A stretch of DNA of 64,000 nt from Sphingomonas sp. GC_Shp_5 (GTDB lineage Bacteria > Pseudomonadota > Alphaproteobacteria > Sphingomonadales > Sphingomonadaceae): positions 1-64,000 of the forward strand of contig NZ_JALNUP010000007.1 in the NCBI RefSeq assembly GCF_026540855.1, written 5' to 3'. A program made the translations under genes and the position numbers. Under the pieces are notes generated by a model. That model was not told the DNA's origin, ran no database searches, and saw nothing but the letters and a program-made list of their open reading frames with translations. Below, piece after piece: positions 46,924 through 56,976 of this stretch. Each line of letters begins with the position of its first letter. Position 1 is the stretch's first letter.

Positions 46924-48363
46924 ATGCGCTTGTACCTAGCTCTTCTCGCGGCGACCGCGCTGGCCGGCTGCACGGTCGGGCCCGATTTCACTCGCCCGGC
47001 GGCGGCGGCCGATAGCGGCTACCACGCCGCCGAGGATCGGGCCGCGCCGGCCGCCAACGCGCCGCACCTCGATTGGGGCAACGGTCCCGCCGACCGGTGG
47101 TGGACGGCGTTCGGCTCGCCCGCGCTTGACGCGCTAGTCGAGCGGGCGCTGGCGAACAATCACAGCCTGGCCGCAAGCAACGCGACCCTTGACGCCGCAC
47201 GCCACGAGCTACGCGCCGTGGCTGGCCGCCGGCTGCCGCAGATCGACGCCAACGCGCGGGTAGATCAGGAGCAGGTCAACCTTGCCGGCTTCGGCTTTTC
47301 CGGCGCCAATCCGCTCGCCGCCGGCGGCAATCCCGAATTCCATCTCTATTCAGTTGGCGGCGGGATCAGCTACGATCTCGATCTGTTCGGCGGGCTGCGT
47401 CGCCAGGTGGAGCAAAGCGCGGCACAGGCCGAAGCGCGGCAGCGCCAGACCGAGGCGGCTCATCTCTCGATCGCCGGCCAGGTCGTCAACCAGACGCTGA
47501 CGATCGCCGCCATCCGCGCCCAGATCGCTACCGCCAACGCGCTGCTCGCCGACGATCAGCGCAACGTCGACCTTACCCAGAAGCGGCAGGCCGGTGGCGA
47601 GGGCACGCTGGTGGAGGTGTTGAACGCGCAGAGCCAGTTTGCGGCGGACCGCGGCGACATTCCCCAGCTCGAGCAGCAGCTTGCCGAGGCCCGCCACCTT
47701 CTCGCGACGTTGATCGGGGTAGCACCGGCCGATCTCGGACCGACCGAGATCGATCTCGCGCAACTCACCCTGCCCGCCTCGATCCCGGTGGCGCTGCCCT
47801 CGGCGCTGGTGCACCGCCGGCCCGACATCCTCCAGGCCGAGGCTGACCTTCACGCCGCGACGGCGGGCATCGGCGTGGCAACCGCGCGATTGTACCCAGA
47901 CATCACCCTGGGCGCGACGCTGACCCAAGGTGCGCCCGGTGTGGGCAATCTGCTCGAGAACGCGTTCCGCGGCTATGACATCTTCGCCGGGCTCAGCGCC
48001 CCGATCTTCCACGGCGGCACGCTCAAAGCCGAGCGAGCCGCGGCGATCGACCGCGCCCGGGCCAGCGATGCCACCTATCGGCAGACGGTGCTGAACGCGT
48101 TCGGCCAGGTGGCCGACCTGCTGTCGGCCATCCAGACCGACGCGCGATCGATCACCAATCAGAGCGAGTCGGTGGCGGTGGCAGACCGCTCGCGCCGGCT
48201 GTCGCGGCGCAGTTTCGAGGTCGGCAATTCAGGGCTTCTCCAGGTGCTCGAATCCGAACGCCTGTATCAGCGCTCGAGCAACGGACTGGTGCTGGCCCGC
48301 ACCCGGCAGTTCCTCAACGTCGCCAGACTGTATGTCGCGACGGCCGGCGGCTGGACGCGATAA
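46924..48363 (+). CDS. OprM/NodT-type outer membrane efflux lipoprotein
   Basis: 479 residues with a lipobox (ALAGC, Cys about 16) and CTVGPDFTRP, the usual opening of this family. Two outer-membrane-factor repeats follow: the first contains RWWTAFGSPALDALVERALANNHSL, the second LPSALVHRRPDILQAEADLHAATAGIGVATARLYPDITL. It provides the outer-membrane tunnel of the EmrAB pump and starts 4 bases after emrB. Confidence 0.93.
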   Translation: MRLYLALLAATALAGCTVGPDFTRPAAAADSGYHAAEDRAAPAANAPHLDWGNGPADRWWTAFGSPALDALVERALANNHSLAASNATLDAARHELRAVAGRRLPQIDANARVDQEQVNLAGFGFSGANPLAAGGNPEFHLYSVGGGISYDLDLFGGLRRQVEQSAAQAEARQRQTEAAHLSIAGQVVNQTLTIAAIRAQIATANALLADDQRNVDLTQKRQAGGEGTLVEVLNAQSQFAADRGDIPQLEQQLAEARHLLATLIGVAPADLGPTEIDLAQLTLPASIPVALPSALVHRRPDILQAEADLHAATAGIGVATARLYPDITLGATLTQGAPGVGNLLENAFRGYDIFAGLSAPIFHGGTLKAERAAAIDRARASDATYRQTVLNAFGQVADLLSAIQTDARSITNQSESVAVADRSRRLSRRSFEVGNSGLLQVLESERLYQRSSNGLVLARTRQFLNVARLYVATAGGWTR

Positions 48364-48385
48364 CCGGCCATCGGCAGTCACGACG

Positions 48386-48427
48386 AGGTGTCATGCCAAG
48401 GCCGAGCAATCGGCCGCGCCGACACCT
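48386..48427. terminator. Nested hairpin between convergent genes
   Basis: An outer stem AGGTGTC/GACACCT encloses a GGCCGA-GCAA-TCGGCC hairpin (48400-48415). It lies between the efflux operon and the convergent secreted-protein gene and could end transcription from both sides. The outer arm touches the stop codon of the minus-strand gene. Confidence 0.5.
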
Positions 48428-48990
48428 TAATCCCGTGTGTGGCTAGGCGCCACGCGAGCGCTTAGCGCATGCAGGAAGCGCGCGCGCGCCTCGGTGCCAC
48501 GCGGATGGTGACGCAGCTGCTGGCGCTGATCCGCGCTGAGCTTGAAACGCGTGTACCCGCGGCGGGTAAGGCAGAAGTCGAGCACCGCCTGCAGCTGGTC
48601 GGTCACGTCAACATACGCGGCATGACGAAACATTCCGGTATAGTTGCTGTTGCGAAAGACGACGCGACCGGGATCGACCATGTTCATCGCGGCGATATAG
48701 CCGCTTGCTCCGCCCGCATAGGATCCGCTGCCCGATAGCTTGGGATCGAGGCCGCTGACAAAGCCGGCGAGTGCGGCGGTGTTCTGCCCGGACAGGGCCA
48801 CCACCGTCTCGGGCTTCATGCTCACGTCCAGCCCGTAGGTAGTGTTGGCGCATTCGAGAGTGTCGCGGCGATAATCATCGAACGACACACCTGGCTTGGC
48901 CCAGCTGACGTCAGAAGGCTTGCGCCTCGCATCGGCTTGTGAGGCACATGCCAAAGCCGCCAATGCTCCGATCGCCACCTTGATGCTCAT
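48427..48990 (-). CDS. Secreted protein of unknown function
   Basis: 187 residues with a signal peptide (MSIKVAIGALAALACASQADA). The mature part starts with KPSDVSWAKPGVSFDDYRRDTLECA, where the W-x-K-x-G-x-S...DYRRD..EC pattern is seen in small proteobacterial envelope proteins, and has a second Cys in FCLTRRGYTRFKL. A disulfide between the two is possible. The ATG at 48990 has GGGAG 8 bases upstream; an ATG 9 codons earlier is the alternative. No function assigned. Confidence 0.6.
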   Translation of the reverse strand: MSIKVAIGALAALACASQADARRKPSDVSWAKPGVSFDDYRRDTLECANTTYGLDVSMKPETVVALSGQNTAALAGFVSGLDPKLSGSGSYAGGASGYIAAMNMVDPGRVVFRNSNYTGMFRHAAYVDVTDQLQAVLDFCLTRRGYTRFKLSADQRQQLRHHPRGTEARARFLHALSARVAPSHTRD

Positions 48991-49281
48991 GACACCGCTC
49001 CCAGTGAGACTCGACATCGATACACCCGTGAGCGACAGCCGCCAAGCAGCCGGATGCACAGGGCTCTTTGCTTGAGGCGCCGGATGTTCCATTCCATCGC
49101 CGGTCGTCATTTCGCGATTACTTCCGCATGGCGGCTGAAGAACATTCGCCAGCAGTTCTTTGAAACATCGCGGCAGCACTGACTACGTATGTGCGACCCA
49201 CCTTGATGGGTACGCGGCGAGCACTCCAGGCGGCAAGCCGGCACGAAGTCGTGTTTCGTTATCACGATTGGCAGAGGCAGT

Positions 49282-50403
49282 ATGATCCGGAAGCACGGCC
49301 CGTCACCCAACCCGACCAGCAGCATGCGCCGGTTCGGATGGCCCCAGCGCGCGCTGCTCGGGGGCGTGATCGTCGGGGTAACTGCATTCACCGCCTCCGC
49401 GGCGGTCGCCAAGCTGTTCGGGACGGGCGGGTATGTCGATCCCTACCACGCCAAGGTGGAGGCGGCCGGCTATGTGCAAAAGACCGCACGCGTCAACGGC
49501 ATCACGCTGAGCTATGCCGAGGGGCCGGATAATGGGCCGCCGCTCGTGCTGCTGCACGCCCAATTGCTCGACTGGTTCAGCTACAGCCGGGTCCTGCCCG
49601 ACCTCGCGACATCCTACCATGTGTACGCCATCGATTATCCGGGCCACGGCGCAACCATCACGCCGGCGAATTATCCGATGAGCGCCAACCAAATCGGCGC
49701 CGATCTCGCCGACTTCATTGCGCACGAGATCGGCAAGCCGGTGTTCGTCACCGGCAACTCATCGGGCGGACTGCTGGCGGTCTGGCTGGCCGCGAACCGT
49801 CCTGAGCTGATCCGTGCCGCGCTGCTTGAGGACCCGCCCCTCTTCTCGGCGGAATATCCGCGCATCAAGCAGACCATCGCCAACCGTGCCTTCAGGACCA
49901 GCTATACCGCCGCGACGGGGGATCACCCGGATGATTTCCTGCTCTACTGGATCCACGGCAATGCGGCGTTCTTCCGCAAGCATGTGGGGCCGGGCACGCC
50001 GTTTCTGCTCACCCAGGCGATCAAGGCCTATCGCAGGAACAATCCCGGTAAACCGGTCGAGCTCGGCCTGATCAAGAACGATACCGTCCGGATGATGCTG
50101 CGCGGGCTCGAACGCTATGATCCTCGCTTCGGCGCCGCATTCTACGACGGCAGCTGGAACAAGGGTTTCGACCATGCCGACGCGCTGACGAAGATCGCCT
50201 GCCCGGTGCTGCTGATGCAGGCGGATTCATCGATCATGCCCGACGGAACGCTGAACGGCGCGATGACCGAGGGCGATGCCGATCGTGCGATGGCGCTCCT
50301 GAAGAACGGCACCTATCTTAAAGTCGATGCGAGCCACGTAATCAATCTCGACCGACCCGATCAATTCGTCGCGGCGCTCAACGGATTCTTTTCCGGCATG
50401 TGA
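49282..50403 (+). CDS. Alpha/beta hydrolase
   Basis: 373 residues. A hydrophobic N-terminal segment (about 24-43) suggests membrane anchoring or export. The fold is clear: VNGITLSYAEGPDNGPPLVLLH, the nucleophile elbow GNSSGG with S160, an acid in the region LLMQADSS, and the catalytic His in VDASHVINLDRPDQF. A cap domain of about 100 residues is inserted after the elbow. It could be an esterase or epoxide-hydrolase-like enzyme; the substrate is unknown. Confidence 0.85.
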   Translation: MIRKHGPSPNPTSSMRRFGWPQRALLGGVIVGVTAFTASAAVAKLFGTGGYVDPYHAKVEAAGYVQKTARVNGITLSYAEGPDNGPPLVLLHAQLLDWFSYSRVLPDLATSYHVYAIDYPGHGATITPANYPMSANQIGADLADFIAHEIGKPVFVTGNSSGGLLAVWLAANRPELIRAALLEDPPLFSAEYPRIKQTIANRAFRTSYTAATGDHPDDFLLYWIHGNAAFFRKHVGPGTPFLLTQAIKAYRRNNPGKPVELGLIKNDTVRMMLRGLERYDPRFGAAFYDGSWNKGFDHADALTKIACPVLLMQADSSIMPDGTLNGAMTEGDADRAMALLKNGTYLKVDASHVINLDRPDQFVAALNGFFSGM

Positions 50404-50458
50404 CGGCGCGGAAGTAATCGCCAAGCAGCCCATGAAACTCGCGGCTTAGCACCGCCGC

Positions 50459-52564
50459 TCACTTGCCCGCCGGCGCCAATCCGCGATCCTGCAGCATCGG
50501 GCCGATGTCGGGATCCTTGCCGTAGAAGCTGCGGAAGATCGTGTCGTAATCCTGCGCATGCCCGCGCGAGAGCACGAGCGCGCGGAAGCGGTCGCCATTG
50601 GCGCGGGTCAGCCCGCCATGCGCGGTGAACCACGCGAATGCGTCATTCTCGAGCATCTGCGTCCACAGATAACCGTAATAACCGGCGGCATAGCCGCCCG
50701 ACCAGATATGCTGGAAATAGCTGGTGCGGTAACGCGGCGGCACATGCGCGACGTCGAGCCCGGTCTTGGCGAGCGCAGTCGCCTCGAAGGTGTCGACGTC
50801 CTGCTTGGGCGCGGATGCCGGCAGCGCATGCCACTGCATGTCGAGCTCCGCCGCGGCGACCAGTTCGCCGAGAGCATAGCCTTGGTTGAACTTGGCCGCC
50901 TGCTTGATCTTGGCGACCAGGACGGGCGGCATCGCCGCGCCGGTCTTGTAGTTGACCGCATAGTTGGCGAACACCTTGGGATCGAGCGCCCAATGCTCGT
51001 TGAACTGCGAGGGGAATTCGACGAAGTCGCGCGCCGAGGCGCCGAGCGACGGATAGGCCAGCTGGCCGAAGAAGCCGTGTAGCGCATGGCCGAACTCGTG
51101 GAACATCGTCGTCACATCGTCGAAGCTGATCAACGCCGGCTGGCCCGGCGCGGGTTTGGGCAGATTGGCAACGTTGTAGATCACCGGGGTGGTGCCGAGC
51201 AGCCCGGACTGGTTGACGAAGCTGCTGTTCCAGGCGCCGCCCTGCTTGTTGTCGCGCTTGAAGTAATCGCAATACCAAAGCGCCAGATGCTTGCCGTCGC
51301 GGTCGAACACCTCGAAGACGCGCACATCCGGATTGTAGACCGGGATGTCGTGGCGTTCCTTGAAGGTCAGGCCGTAGAGCTGGTTGGCGGCGAAGAACAC
51401 GCCCTTCTGCAGCACCGCGTCGATCTCGAAATAGGGTTTGACCTCATTTTCATCGAGGTCGAACTTGGCCTTGCGGACCTGCTCGGCATAGCGATCCCAG
51501 TCCCATGGCTTGACGGTGAAGTCGCCGCCCTGCTGCCTGATCACCGCATCGATCTCGGCCGCTTCCTTGTGCTGCTGCGCCGTCGTCGCGGGGATCAATT
51601 TGGCCATGAACGCCTCGGCCGTCTGCGGCGTCTTGGCCATCTGGTCCTCGAGCACGTAGCTCGCCCAATCGTGGAAGCCGAGCAGTGCCGCCTTCTGCGC
51701 GCGCAGCTGTGCGATGCTCGCGGCGATGTCGCGCGTGTCGTTGGAATCGCCCTTTTCGCTTCGCGTCCAGCTCTGGGTAAACAGCGCCTCGCGCACCGCG
51801 CGATCGGACAGCGACTGAAGCGCCGGCTGCTGCGTCGTGTTCTGCAGCGGCACCACCCATTTGCCGTCGAGCCCGCGCGCCTTTGCCGCCTGCGCCGCCG
51901 CGGCGATTCCGCCCTCGCCCAGGCCATCGAGCTGCTTCGGATCGTCGACCACCAGCGCGCCTGCCTTGGTGGCGGTCAGCAGTTTCTGGACGAACGCGGT
52001 TTGCAGCGTCGAGAGCTGCGCGTTGAGATCGCGCAATTTGGTCTTGTCGCCGTCCGACAATTGCGCGCCGGCGCGGATGAAGCGCTGGTGGATTAGGGTC
52101 AGCGCCTGAAGCTGATCGGGGTTGAGGCCGAGCCGTGCGCGGTTCTGGTAGAGGGTGTGGACGCGCGCGAACAGCTTCGGATCGAGATAGATCGCGTCGT
52201 TGTGCGCCGCGAGCTTGGTCGCCTCGGCCTTTTGCACCGCTTGGCGCGCAGGATTGGTATCGGCCTGGTTGACCGCGCCGAACGCCGCCGACACGCGCCG
52301 CAGCATCGCACCCGAGCGCTCCATGGCGACGATCGTGTTGTCGAAGGTCGGCGCGGCGGCGGTATCGGCGATCGCGCGCATCTCGGCGATCTGCTCGGCC
52401 ATGCCCTGGTCGAACCCCGGCTGGTAATCCGCATCGGTGATCCGGTCGAACGGCGGCGCCTGGAACGGCAAGGTGCTCGCCCGCGCGAACGGGTTCTCCG
52501 CGGCGATGGCCGGGGCGGCCGAGATGATGGTGCAGGTCAGCAGGAGGGCAAGGCGCGTCATCAT
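50459..52564 (-). CDS. dcp: M3-family dipeptidyl carboxypeptidase/oligopeptidase, exported
   Basis: 701 residues with a signal peptide (MMTRLALLLTCTIISAAPAIA). The thimet-oligopeptidase zinc site reads TTMFHEFGHALHG, followed by the third ligand in FVEFPSQFNEHW, the Dcp-specific wording. The C-terminal YRTSYFQHIWSGGYAAGYYGYLW contributes the substrate-binding Tyr/His residues. The start at 52564 follows GGAG; the second ATG, one codon on, is equally possible, and a long in-frame extension upstream overlaps the GH9 gene and is rejected. It removes C-terminal dipeptides in the periplasm. Confidence 0.92.
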   Translation of the reverse strand: MMTRLALLLTCTIISAAPAIAAENPFARASTLPFQAPPFDRITDADYQPGFDQGMAEQIAEMRAIADTAAAPTFDNTIVAMERSGAMLRRVSAAFGAVNQADTNPARQAVQKAEATKLAAHNDAIYLDPKLFARVHTLYQNRARLGLNPDQLQALTLIHQRFIRAGAQLSDGDKTKLRDLNAQLSTLQTAFVQKLLTATKAGALVVDDPKQLDGLGEGGIAAAAQAAKARGLDGKWVVPLQNTTQQPALQSLSDRAVREALFTQSWTRSEKGDSNDTRDIAASIAQLRAQKAALLGFHDWASYVLEDQMAKTPQTAEAFMAKLIPATTAQQHKEAAEIDAVIRQQGGDFTVKPWDWDRYAEQVRKAKFDLDENEVKPYFEIDAVLQKGVFFAANQLYGLTFKERHDIPVYNPDVRVFEVFDRDGKHLALWYCDYFKRDNKQGGAWNSSFVNQSGLLGTTPVIYNVANLPKPAPGQPALISFDDVTTMFHEFGHALHGFFGQLAYPSLGASARDFVEFPSQFNEHWALDPKVFANYAVNYKTGAAMPPVLVAKIKQAAKFNQGYALGELVAAAELDMQWHALPASAPKQDVDTFEATALAKTGLDVAHVPPRYRTSYFQHIWSGGYAAGYYGYLWTQMLENDAFAWFTAHGGLTRANGDRFRALVLSRGHAQDYDTIFRSFYGKDPDIGPMLQDRGLAPAGK

Positions 52565-52763
52565 CAAACTCCGGCATGGGAGCGCCAACGGGCCCCTCGG
52601 CGGCAGCGATCTAGCCTTACGTCGGGTCGGGGCACAAGCATTGCGGCGATGCTCCAGGGCAGAGCGGCATTGCTTGCCCCTTCCGATCCAGCCCGGCATG
52701 ATGTGGCGAATGCGGGCGCCCTTGCCCACCTTGATGAGCGGCCGGGGGATGATCAGCCGCGGG

Positions 52764-54626
52764 ATGGACGATATGGCGCGGGCGTTGATGCGGACCCATA
52801 AGGCACTGGTGGTTGCCACGTGCAGCATCGCCCTGCTCGGCGCTGCCGCCCCGCCGCACGATGCGATCCTGCTCAACCAGCTCGGCGTGGAACGGTCGGG
52901 GCCGAAGACGGCGATCGTCGTCACCACCGCCGCTGCACCCCAGCCCTGGTCGCTGGTCGATGCGAGCGGCAAGGTCGTCTCCCAAGGCGAAACCGCCCCG
53001 TTTGGCGCCGACGCAGCATCGGGCGAACGGCTGCAGCGGCTGGATTTCAGCGCCGCGAACCCGCCCGTCGCTGGCGGCTATCGCCTGCGTGTGGGCACCA
53101 CGGCCAGCCGGCCGTTCACGATCGCGGCGCGGCCCTATGCGCCGCTCGCTACCGCCGCGCTGGCCTTTTTCTACCAGCAGCGCAGCGGCGTGCCGATCCT
53201 GCCGGCGTTGGTGGAGCGACCGGATCTGGCGCGGCCGGCCGGCCACCCGCACGAACGGGTGAGCTGCTTTGCTGGCACGGATCAGCGCGGGGTACGCTGG
53301 CCGGGCTGCGCCTATCAGCTCGACGTCACCGGTGGCTGGTATGACGCGGGCGACCAGGGCAAGTATGTGGTCAACGGCGGCATCGCCGCCTGGACCCTGC
53401 TCGATCTTCATGAGCAGCTCGGCGCCTGGGGCGCGCCCGATGCCTTTGCCGACGGGCGGCTCGCGATCCCCGAACGGGCCAATGGCCGCGACGATCTGCT
53501 CGACGAAGCAAGGGTGGAGGTCGCGTTCCTCATGGCGATGCAGGTACCCGACGGCAGCCGGCTGCGCCTCCCGACGCACGCGGGCGGCGGCGCTCCGGCG
53601 GCCGGGTTCGTGGACGTCGACGCTGGCGGCATGGCGCACAGCAAGGTTGCGGACGAACGCTGGACGCCGCTGCCGACGGCTCCCGCGGACGACACCATGC
53701 CGCGGGCGCTATATCCGCCAACCACCGCCGCCACGCTCAACCTGGCAGCGGTGGCGGCGCAGGCGGCGCGGATCTGGCGGACGAGCGATCCTGTCTTTGC
53801 CGATCGTGCGCTGGTTTCCGCACGGCGCGCCTGGGCGGCAGCGGTGCGCAACCCCGCCTTCTTCGCGAGCAGCGACTTCACCGGCAGCGGCGGCTATGGC
53901 GACGAGGCACTGGACGACGAGCGGTTTTGGGCGGCGGCCGAGCTGTACGCGACCACGGGCGAACCGCAATTCCGCCAGGCCGTGACGGCGTCCCGCTTCC
54001 TCCGGCACCCGCAGCCGGGGCTGAACTGGGGATCGGTGGATCAGGCCGGGCTGATCACGCTCGCCACAACCGCGGGCAGGATCGATCCGGCGGTGCGACG
54101 CGCGGCGCGTGTCGCGTTGCTGGGCTTGGCCAACGGTTTCGCCGCCGAACGCGAGCGAAGCGGCTTCCGCCTTCCCGACGCCGGCACGGCCTACTCTTGG
54201 GGTTCCAACAGCGTGCTGCTCAACCGTGCGATGGTGCTCGGCATCGCCTGGCAGCTGACCCATGAGCCGCGGTATCGAAACGGCGTCGTCGACGTGATCG
54301 ACTATCTGCTGGGCCGCAACCCGCTCGACCAGTCCTACGTCTCAGGGTTCGGCGCCCGGCCGATGCGCTTTCCCCACCATCGCTTCTGGCATCCCGCTGA
54401 TCCGCGCTATCCGGCGCCGCCTGCGGGCGTCCTGTCCGGCGGCCCGAACAGCACGGCGTTCGCCGACGATGTGGCCAAGACGATGCGCGGCCGTTGCACC
54501 GGCCAGACCTGCTGGACCGACGATTGGCGCGCCTATGCAATGAACGAAGTGGCGATCAACTGGAACGCCCCGCTGGTGTGGGCCGCGGCCTTCCTCGACG
54601 CCACCCATGACGCGGTGTCTGATTAG
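52764..54626 (+). CDS. Glycoside hydrolase family 9 with N-terminal Ig-like domain
   Basis: About 620 residues. A signal sequence (ALVVATCSIALLGAAA) is followed by the CelD_N-type Ig-like domain (AILLNQLGVERSGPKTAIVV, GYRLRVG) and the (alpha/alpha)6 GH9 domain. Catalytic aspartates are in GGWYDAGDQGKYV, the His region in FPHHRFWH, and the acid Glu in MNEVAINWNAPLVW. GH9 enzymes are mostly endo- or exo-glucanases; with this Ig-GH9 layout a cellodextrinase or exo-beta-glucosaminidase is also possible. The exact start is uncertain; ATGs at 52749, 52764, 52773 and 52788 all fit the leader. Confidence 0.87.
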   Translation: MDDMARALMRTHKALVVATCSIALLGAAAPPHDAILLNQLGVERSGPKTAIVVTTAAAPQPWSLVDASGKVVSQGETAPFGADAASGERLQRLDFSAANPPVAGGYRLRVGTTASRPFTIAARPYAPLATAALAFFYQQRSGVPILPALVERPDLARPAGHPHERVSCFAGTDQRGVRWPGCAYQLDVTGGWYDAGDQGKYVVNGGIAAWTLLDLHEQLGAWGAPDAFADGRLAIPERANGRDDLLDEARVEVAFLMAMQVPDGSRLRLPTHAGGGAPAAGFVDVDAGGMAHSKVADERWTPLPTAPADDTMPRALYPPTTAATLNLAAVAAQAARIWRTSDPVFADRALVSARRAWAAAVRNPAFFASSDFTGSGGYGDEALDDERFWAAAELYATTGEPQFRQAVTASRFLRHPQPGLNWGSVDQAGLITLATTAGRIDPAVRRAARVALLGLANGFAAERERSGFRLPDAGTAYSWGSNSVLLNRAMVLGIAWQLTHEPRYRNGVVDVIDYLLGRNPLDQSYVSGFGARPMRFPHHRFWHPADPRYPAPPAGVLSGGPNSTAFADDVAKTMRGRCTGQTCWTDDWRAYAMNEVAINWNAPLVWAAAFLDATHDAVSD

Positions 54627-54703
54627 GCGGCCATTCCGACCATTGCGCTACTCGCATCCGCAGCTGTCTTCGCCCGCCGACCGGCAGCAGCGGATCCTGT
54701 CCG

Positions 54704-55873
54704 TCATCCCGCCTGAACCGTCCCTGCTTCCACGCCCGGCTTGGCTGCCGATAGGCGCGCGAAAGGCCGACCGACATGATCAAGCCGGCCGTTAATGATC
54801 AGCGACAGCAGCGGTACCGGCCGAACAATCCAGCGATGCGCCGCATAGGACAGCGGCGCCGCAATCATGATCGCGATGGCATATTGTACGTAAGCGTCCA
54901 GCCGCAGCGTCGCGACGATGATGTTGACGACCAGCAACAGCGGCAGATGGACAAGGTACATCGTCAGCGAGGCGTCGCAGATACGGTGAGCGATGGCCGG
55001 TACGTCTCGCACCGCGATGGCCGAGCGGAAGATCAGCGCGAACGCTGCCGGGGGGCATAGCGCAGCCACAATCGTCATGACGAGGTTGGCGCCCTGCTCC
55101 TGCTGCACGGCTGGCAGCCAAGGCCCGAGCATGAACCACAGCGCGTAGAGCAACCCAGATGCTGCCATGATCCCCAGCGCGGGGCGCCACGATTGCTGCA
55201 CCTCTCGGGCCAGTGCCGGTGACCGGGCCATAGCTACGCCAAACAGGTAGTTGGGCAGATAGCCCGCCATCATCGGTGCCTGGCTGAGCATGGGCATCAG
55301 CCGCGACGGAATGATGGCCGGCACCATCACTACAGTCGTGATCATCAGCACGAACGACACCATGGCCGTGCCAAGCAGCAGCGACAGCGAAGAACGGCGG
55401 CTTGCCGGAGAGCCGGCGACCCGGTCGGCTAGGCCATAGCGCCGATCGAGCGCGTCGAACCACACCGCCGCGGGTGCATAGGCCAGCAGCGCAACCAGAA
55501 ACCAGATGTGAAGCCAGTCAAAGAACAGCGGGGTCGAGGCTGCGGGGTGCCACCAGTTCATGATGCCGATCGTGATCGGGCACAGCACTCCCCAGCCGAA
55601 CAGCGTCGGCAGCCCGATCTGCGCGACCCGGCGCGCTAGCCAGCGGCTCGGGCTGTGCTTGCGCATCGATACGCCGCACAGAAAACCTGAGATTGCGAAG
55701 AAGCTGCCCATGCGAAAGGCGTGCGAGCCCAGCGCAACAGCTGTGAATAGCGGCCGCGATGGCAGCCAGGTGGATGCATGCAGCAGGAAGCCGCCAAGCA
55801 TCAGCATCACACGCCACGCATCCAGTCCAACGATCCGCGTGCCGCGCGGCAGATCAGTCTCGGATGCCCCCAT
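54704..55873 (-). CDS. Acyltransferase-3 family membrane protein
   Basis: 389 residues with about ten membrane helices. It opens RIVGLDAWRVMLMLGGFLLHAS, where the family's R/H motif is at the first helix (D-x-x-R and H), and continues with SFFAISGFLCG, the usual second motif. These proteins move acetyl or other acyl groups across the membrane onto sugars. It is 13 bases after the SGNH hydrolase gene, a pairing that mirrors the two halves of OatA/OafA-type O-acetyltransferases. Confidence 0.85.
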   Translation of the reverse strand: MGASETDLPRGTRIVGLDAWRVMLMLGGFLLHASTWLPSRPLFTAVALGSHAFRMGSFFAISGFLCGVSMRKHSPSRWLARRVAQIGLPTLFGWGVLCPITIGIMNWWHPAASTPLFFDWLHIWFLVALLAYAPAAVWFDALDRRYGLADRVAGSPASRRSSLSLLLGTAMVSFVLMITTVVMVPAIIPSRLMPMLSQAPMMAGYLPNYLFGVAMARSPALAREVQQSWRPALGIMAASGLLYALWFMLGPWLPAVQQEQGANLVMTIVAALCPPAAFALIFRSAIAVRDVPAIAHRICDASLTMYLVHLPLLLVVNIIVATLRLDAYVQYAIAIMIAAPLSYAAHRWIVRPVPLLSLIINGRLDHVGRPFARLSAAKPGVEAGTVQAG

Positions 55874-55886
55874 TCTCTCCCCTTAG

Positions 55887-56624
55887 CTACAGGTTCGTTA
55901 CTTCTTGCTTACATTGGGTTACCGTATCCTGTGGCAGCATCTTCACCAATGCTTTGTGAACCACCCCCGCCCAGACGTGATAGCCCGCGGTGCTGAGATG
56001 GATGCCGTCCGGCTCGAAATACGGGCCAGGACGCCCGCTGATCAGCAGTCCTGTGGACGCATCCAGGAACGTGAGATGCGGCGTACGCGCGGCGGTTTGT
56101 GCCACGGCACGATCGAACTGGCGCTGGGTTCCCCGCATCGCCCACCGTTTGGGGCTTGGCTTGACGCCGATCGCCAGCATCGGCACCTGAGGCATCTTCG
56201 CCATCTTGGCGTCGACGAACTGCCGGAACTGATCAGCCGCGTCGGCCGCGCTCTCGCCCTTGGCGATGTCGTTGTCACCGCCGTAGAAGATGATGGCATC
56301 GGGCAACACCGGATCGCTCTCGTTGGCGAACCGCTTGCGAAGCTCGGGGAGCAAGGCGCCCCCGACGCCACGATTGTGCGTGATCCAAGGAGCCATATCG
56401 CTTGCCAGGGTCGTCCATCGTGCGATGGAGGAACTGCCCACGAACCAAAGAACGCATCGCCCCTGCCGGCCGGCCGCACCCGGCAACGGCTGATGCATTC
56501 TCATATAGGTTTGAGCAGCGGTCCACCCGCCGACGATGGCGACGAACACCACGACCCCGCTCAGGATCTTCCCGACGGTAGCGAGCAACCCGGTCCTGGC
56601 ATGTGAGGAAGTCGCCAAATTCAT
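55887..56624 (-). CDS. SGNH/GDSL hydrolase, membrane-anchored
   Basis: 245 residues with an N-terminal membrane helix (about 15-35). The SGNH blocks are present: FVGSSSIARW with the nucleophile Ser, NRGVGGALL with the oxyanion Gly, YGGDNDI with the Asn, and DGIHLSTAGYHVW with the catalytic Asp/His. The active domain would lie in the periplasm. It is upstream of the acyltransferase-3 gene on the same strand and probably works with it on a surface polysaccharide. The first ATG lies 10 codons earlier; 56624 is chosen to fit the leader. Confidence 0.85.
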   Translation of the reverse strand: MNLATSSHARTGLLATVGKILSGVVVFVAIVGGWTAAQTYMRMHQPLPGAAGRQGRCVLWFVGSSSIARWTTLASDMAPWITHNRGVGGALLPELRKRFANESDPVLPDAIIFYGGDNDIAKGESAADAADQFRQFVDAKMAKMPQVPMLAIGVKPSPKRWAMRGTQRQFDRAVAQTAARTPHLTFLDASTGLLISGRPGPYFEPDGIHLSTAGYHVWAGVVHKALVKMLPQDTVTQCKQEVTNL

Positions 56625-56976
56625 CAACCTGTTTGTCCCGCGCGCATCAGGCAATTTGAACGGCCGGGGTTAAGGTCAGGTAATCAATACCTTTCATCTG
56701 GTGACGGTGGGCTGGCCCCGGCGTCGGGCAGCCCCGGCCGAGCCTCGCGGTCGCGATCCGTAGATGCGCAGCGACAGAACGATCAGGCGGCAGCCTTGCG
56801 CCCGGGTTTTACGGTGCTCGTGACCGCCGAGCATCGCAGTGTTGATGCCACGGAGCTTTCGGCAAGGAAGGCTCGGCGGGGCAGACTACCCACGACCGGA
56901 TTTAACGTGTCAGTGGCGCCGGCGCCGACCGCTGCACGGGTCGCCGATCCGAGCAGTTCTTATCGCACTTGATGCC
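56625..56976. other. Intergenic region between the SGNH gene and the chemoreceptor gene
   Basis: About 350 bases downstream of the chemoreceptor stop and upstream of the SGNH operon. It should hold the SGNH operon promoter. No coding region or clear palindrome was seen. Confidence 0.4.

Noticed and set aside
45386..46939. 517-residue open frame within the emrB region, plus strand
   Set aside because: Shadow of emrB in a shifted frame; Arg/Ala/Pro/Gly-rich and without family resemblance, while emrB has 14 membrane helices and MFS motifs.
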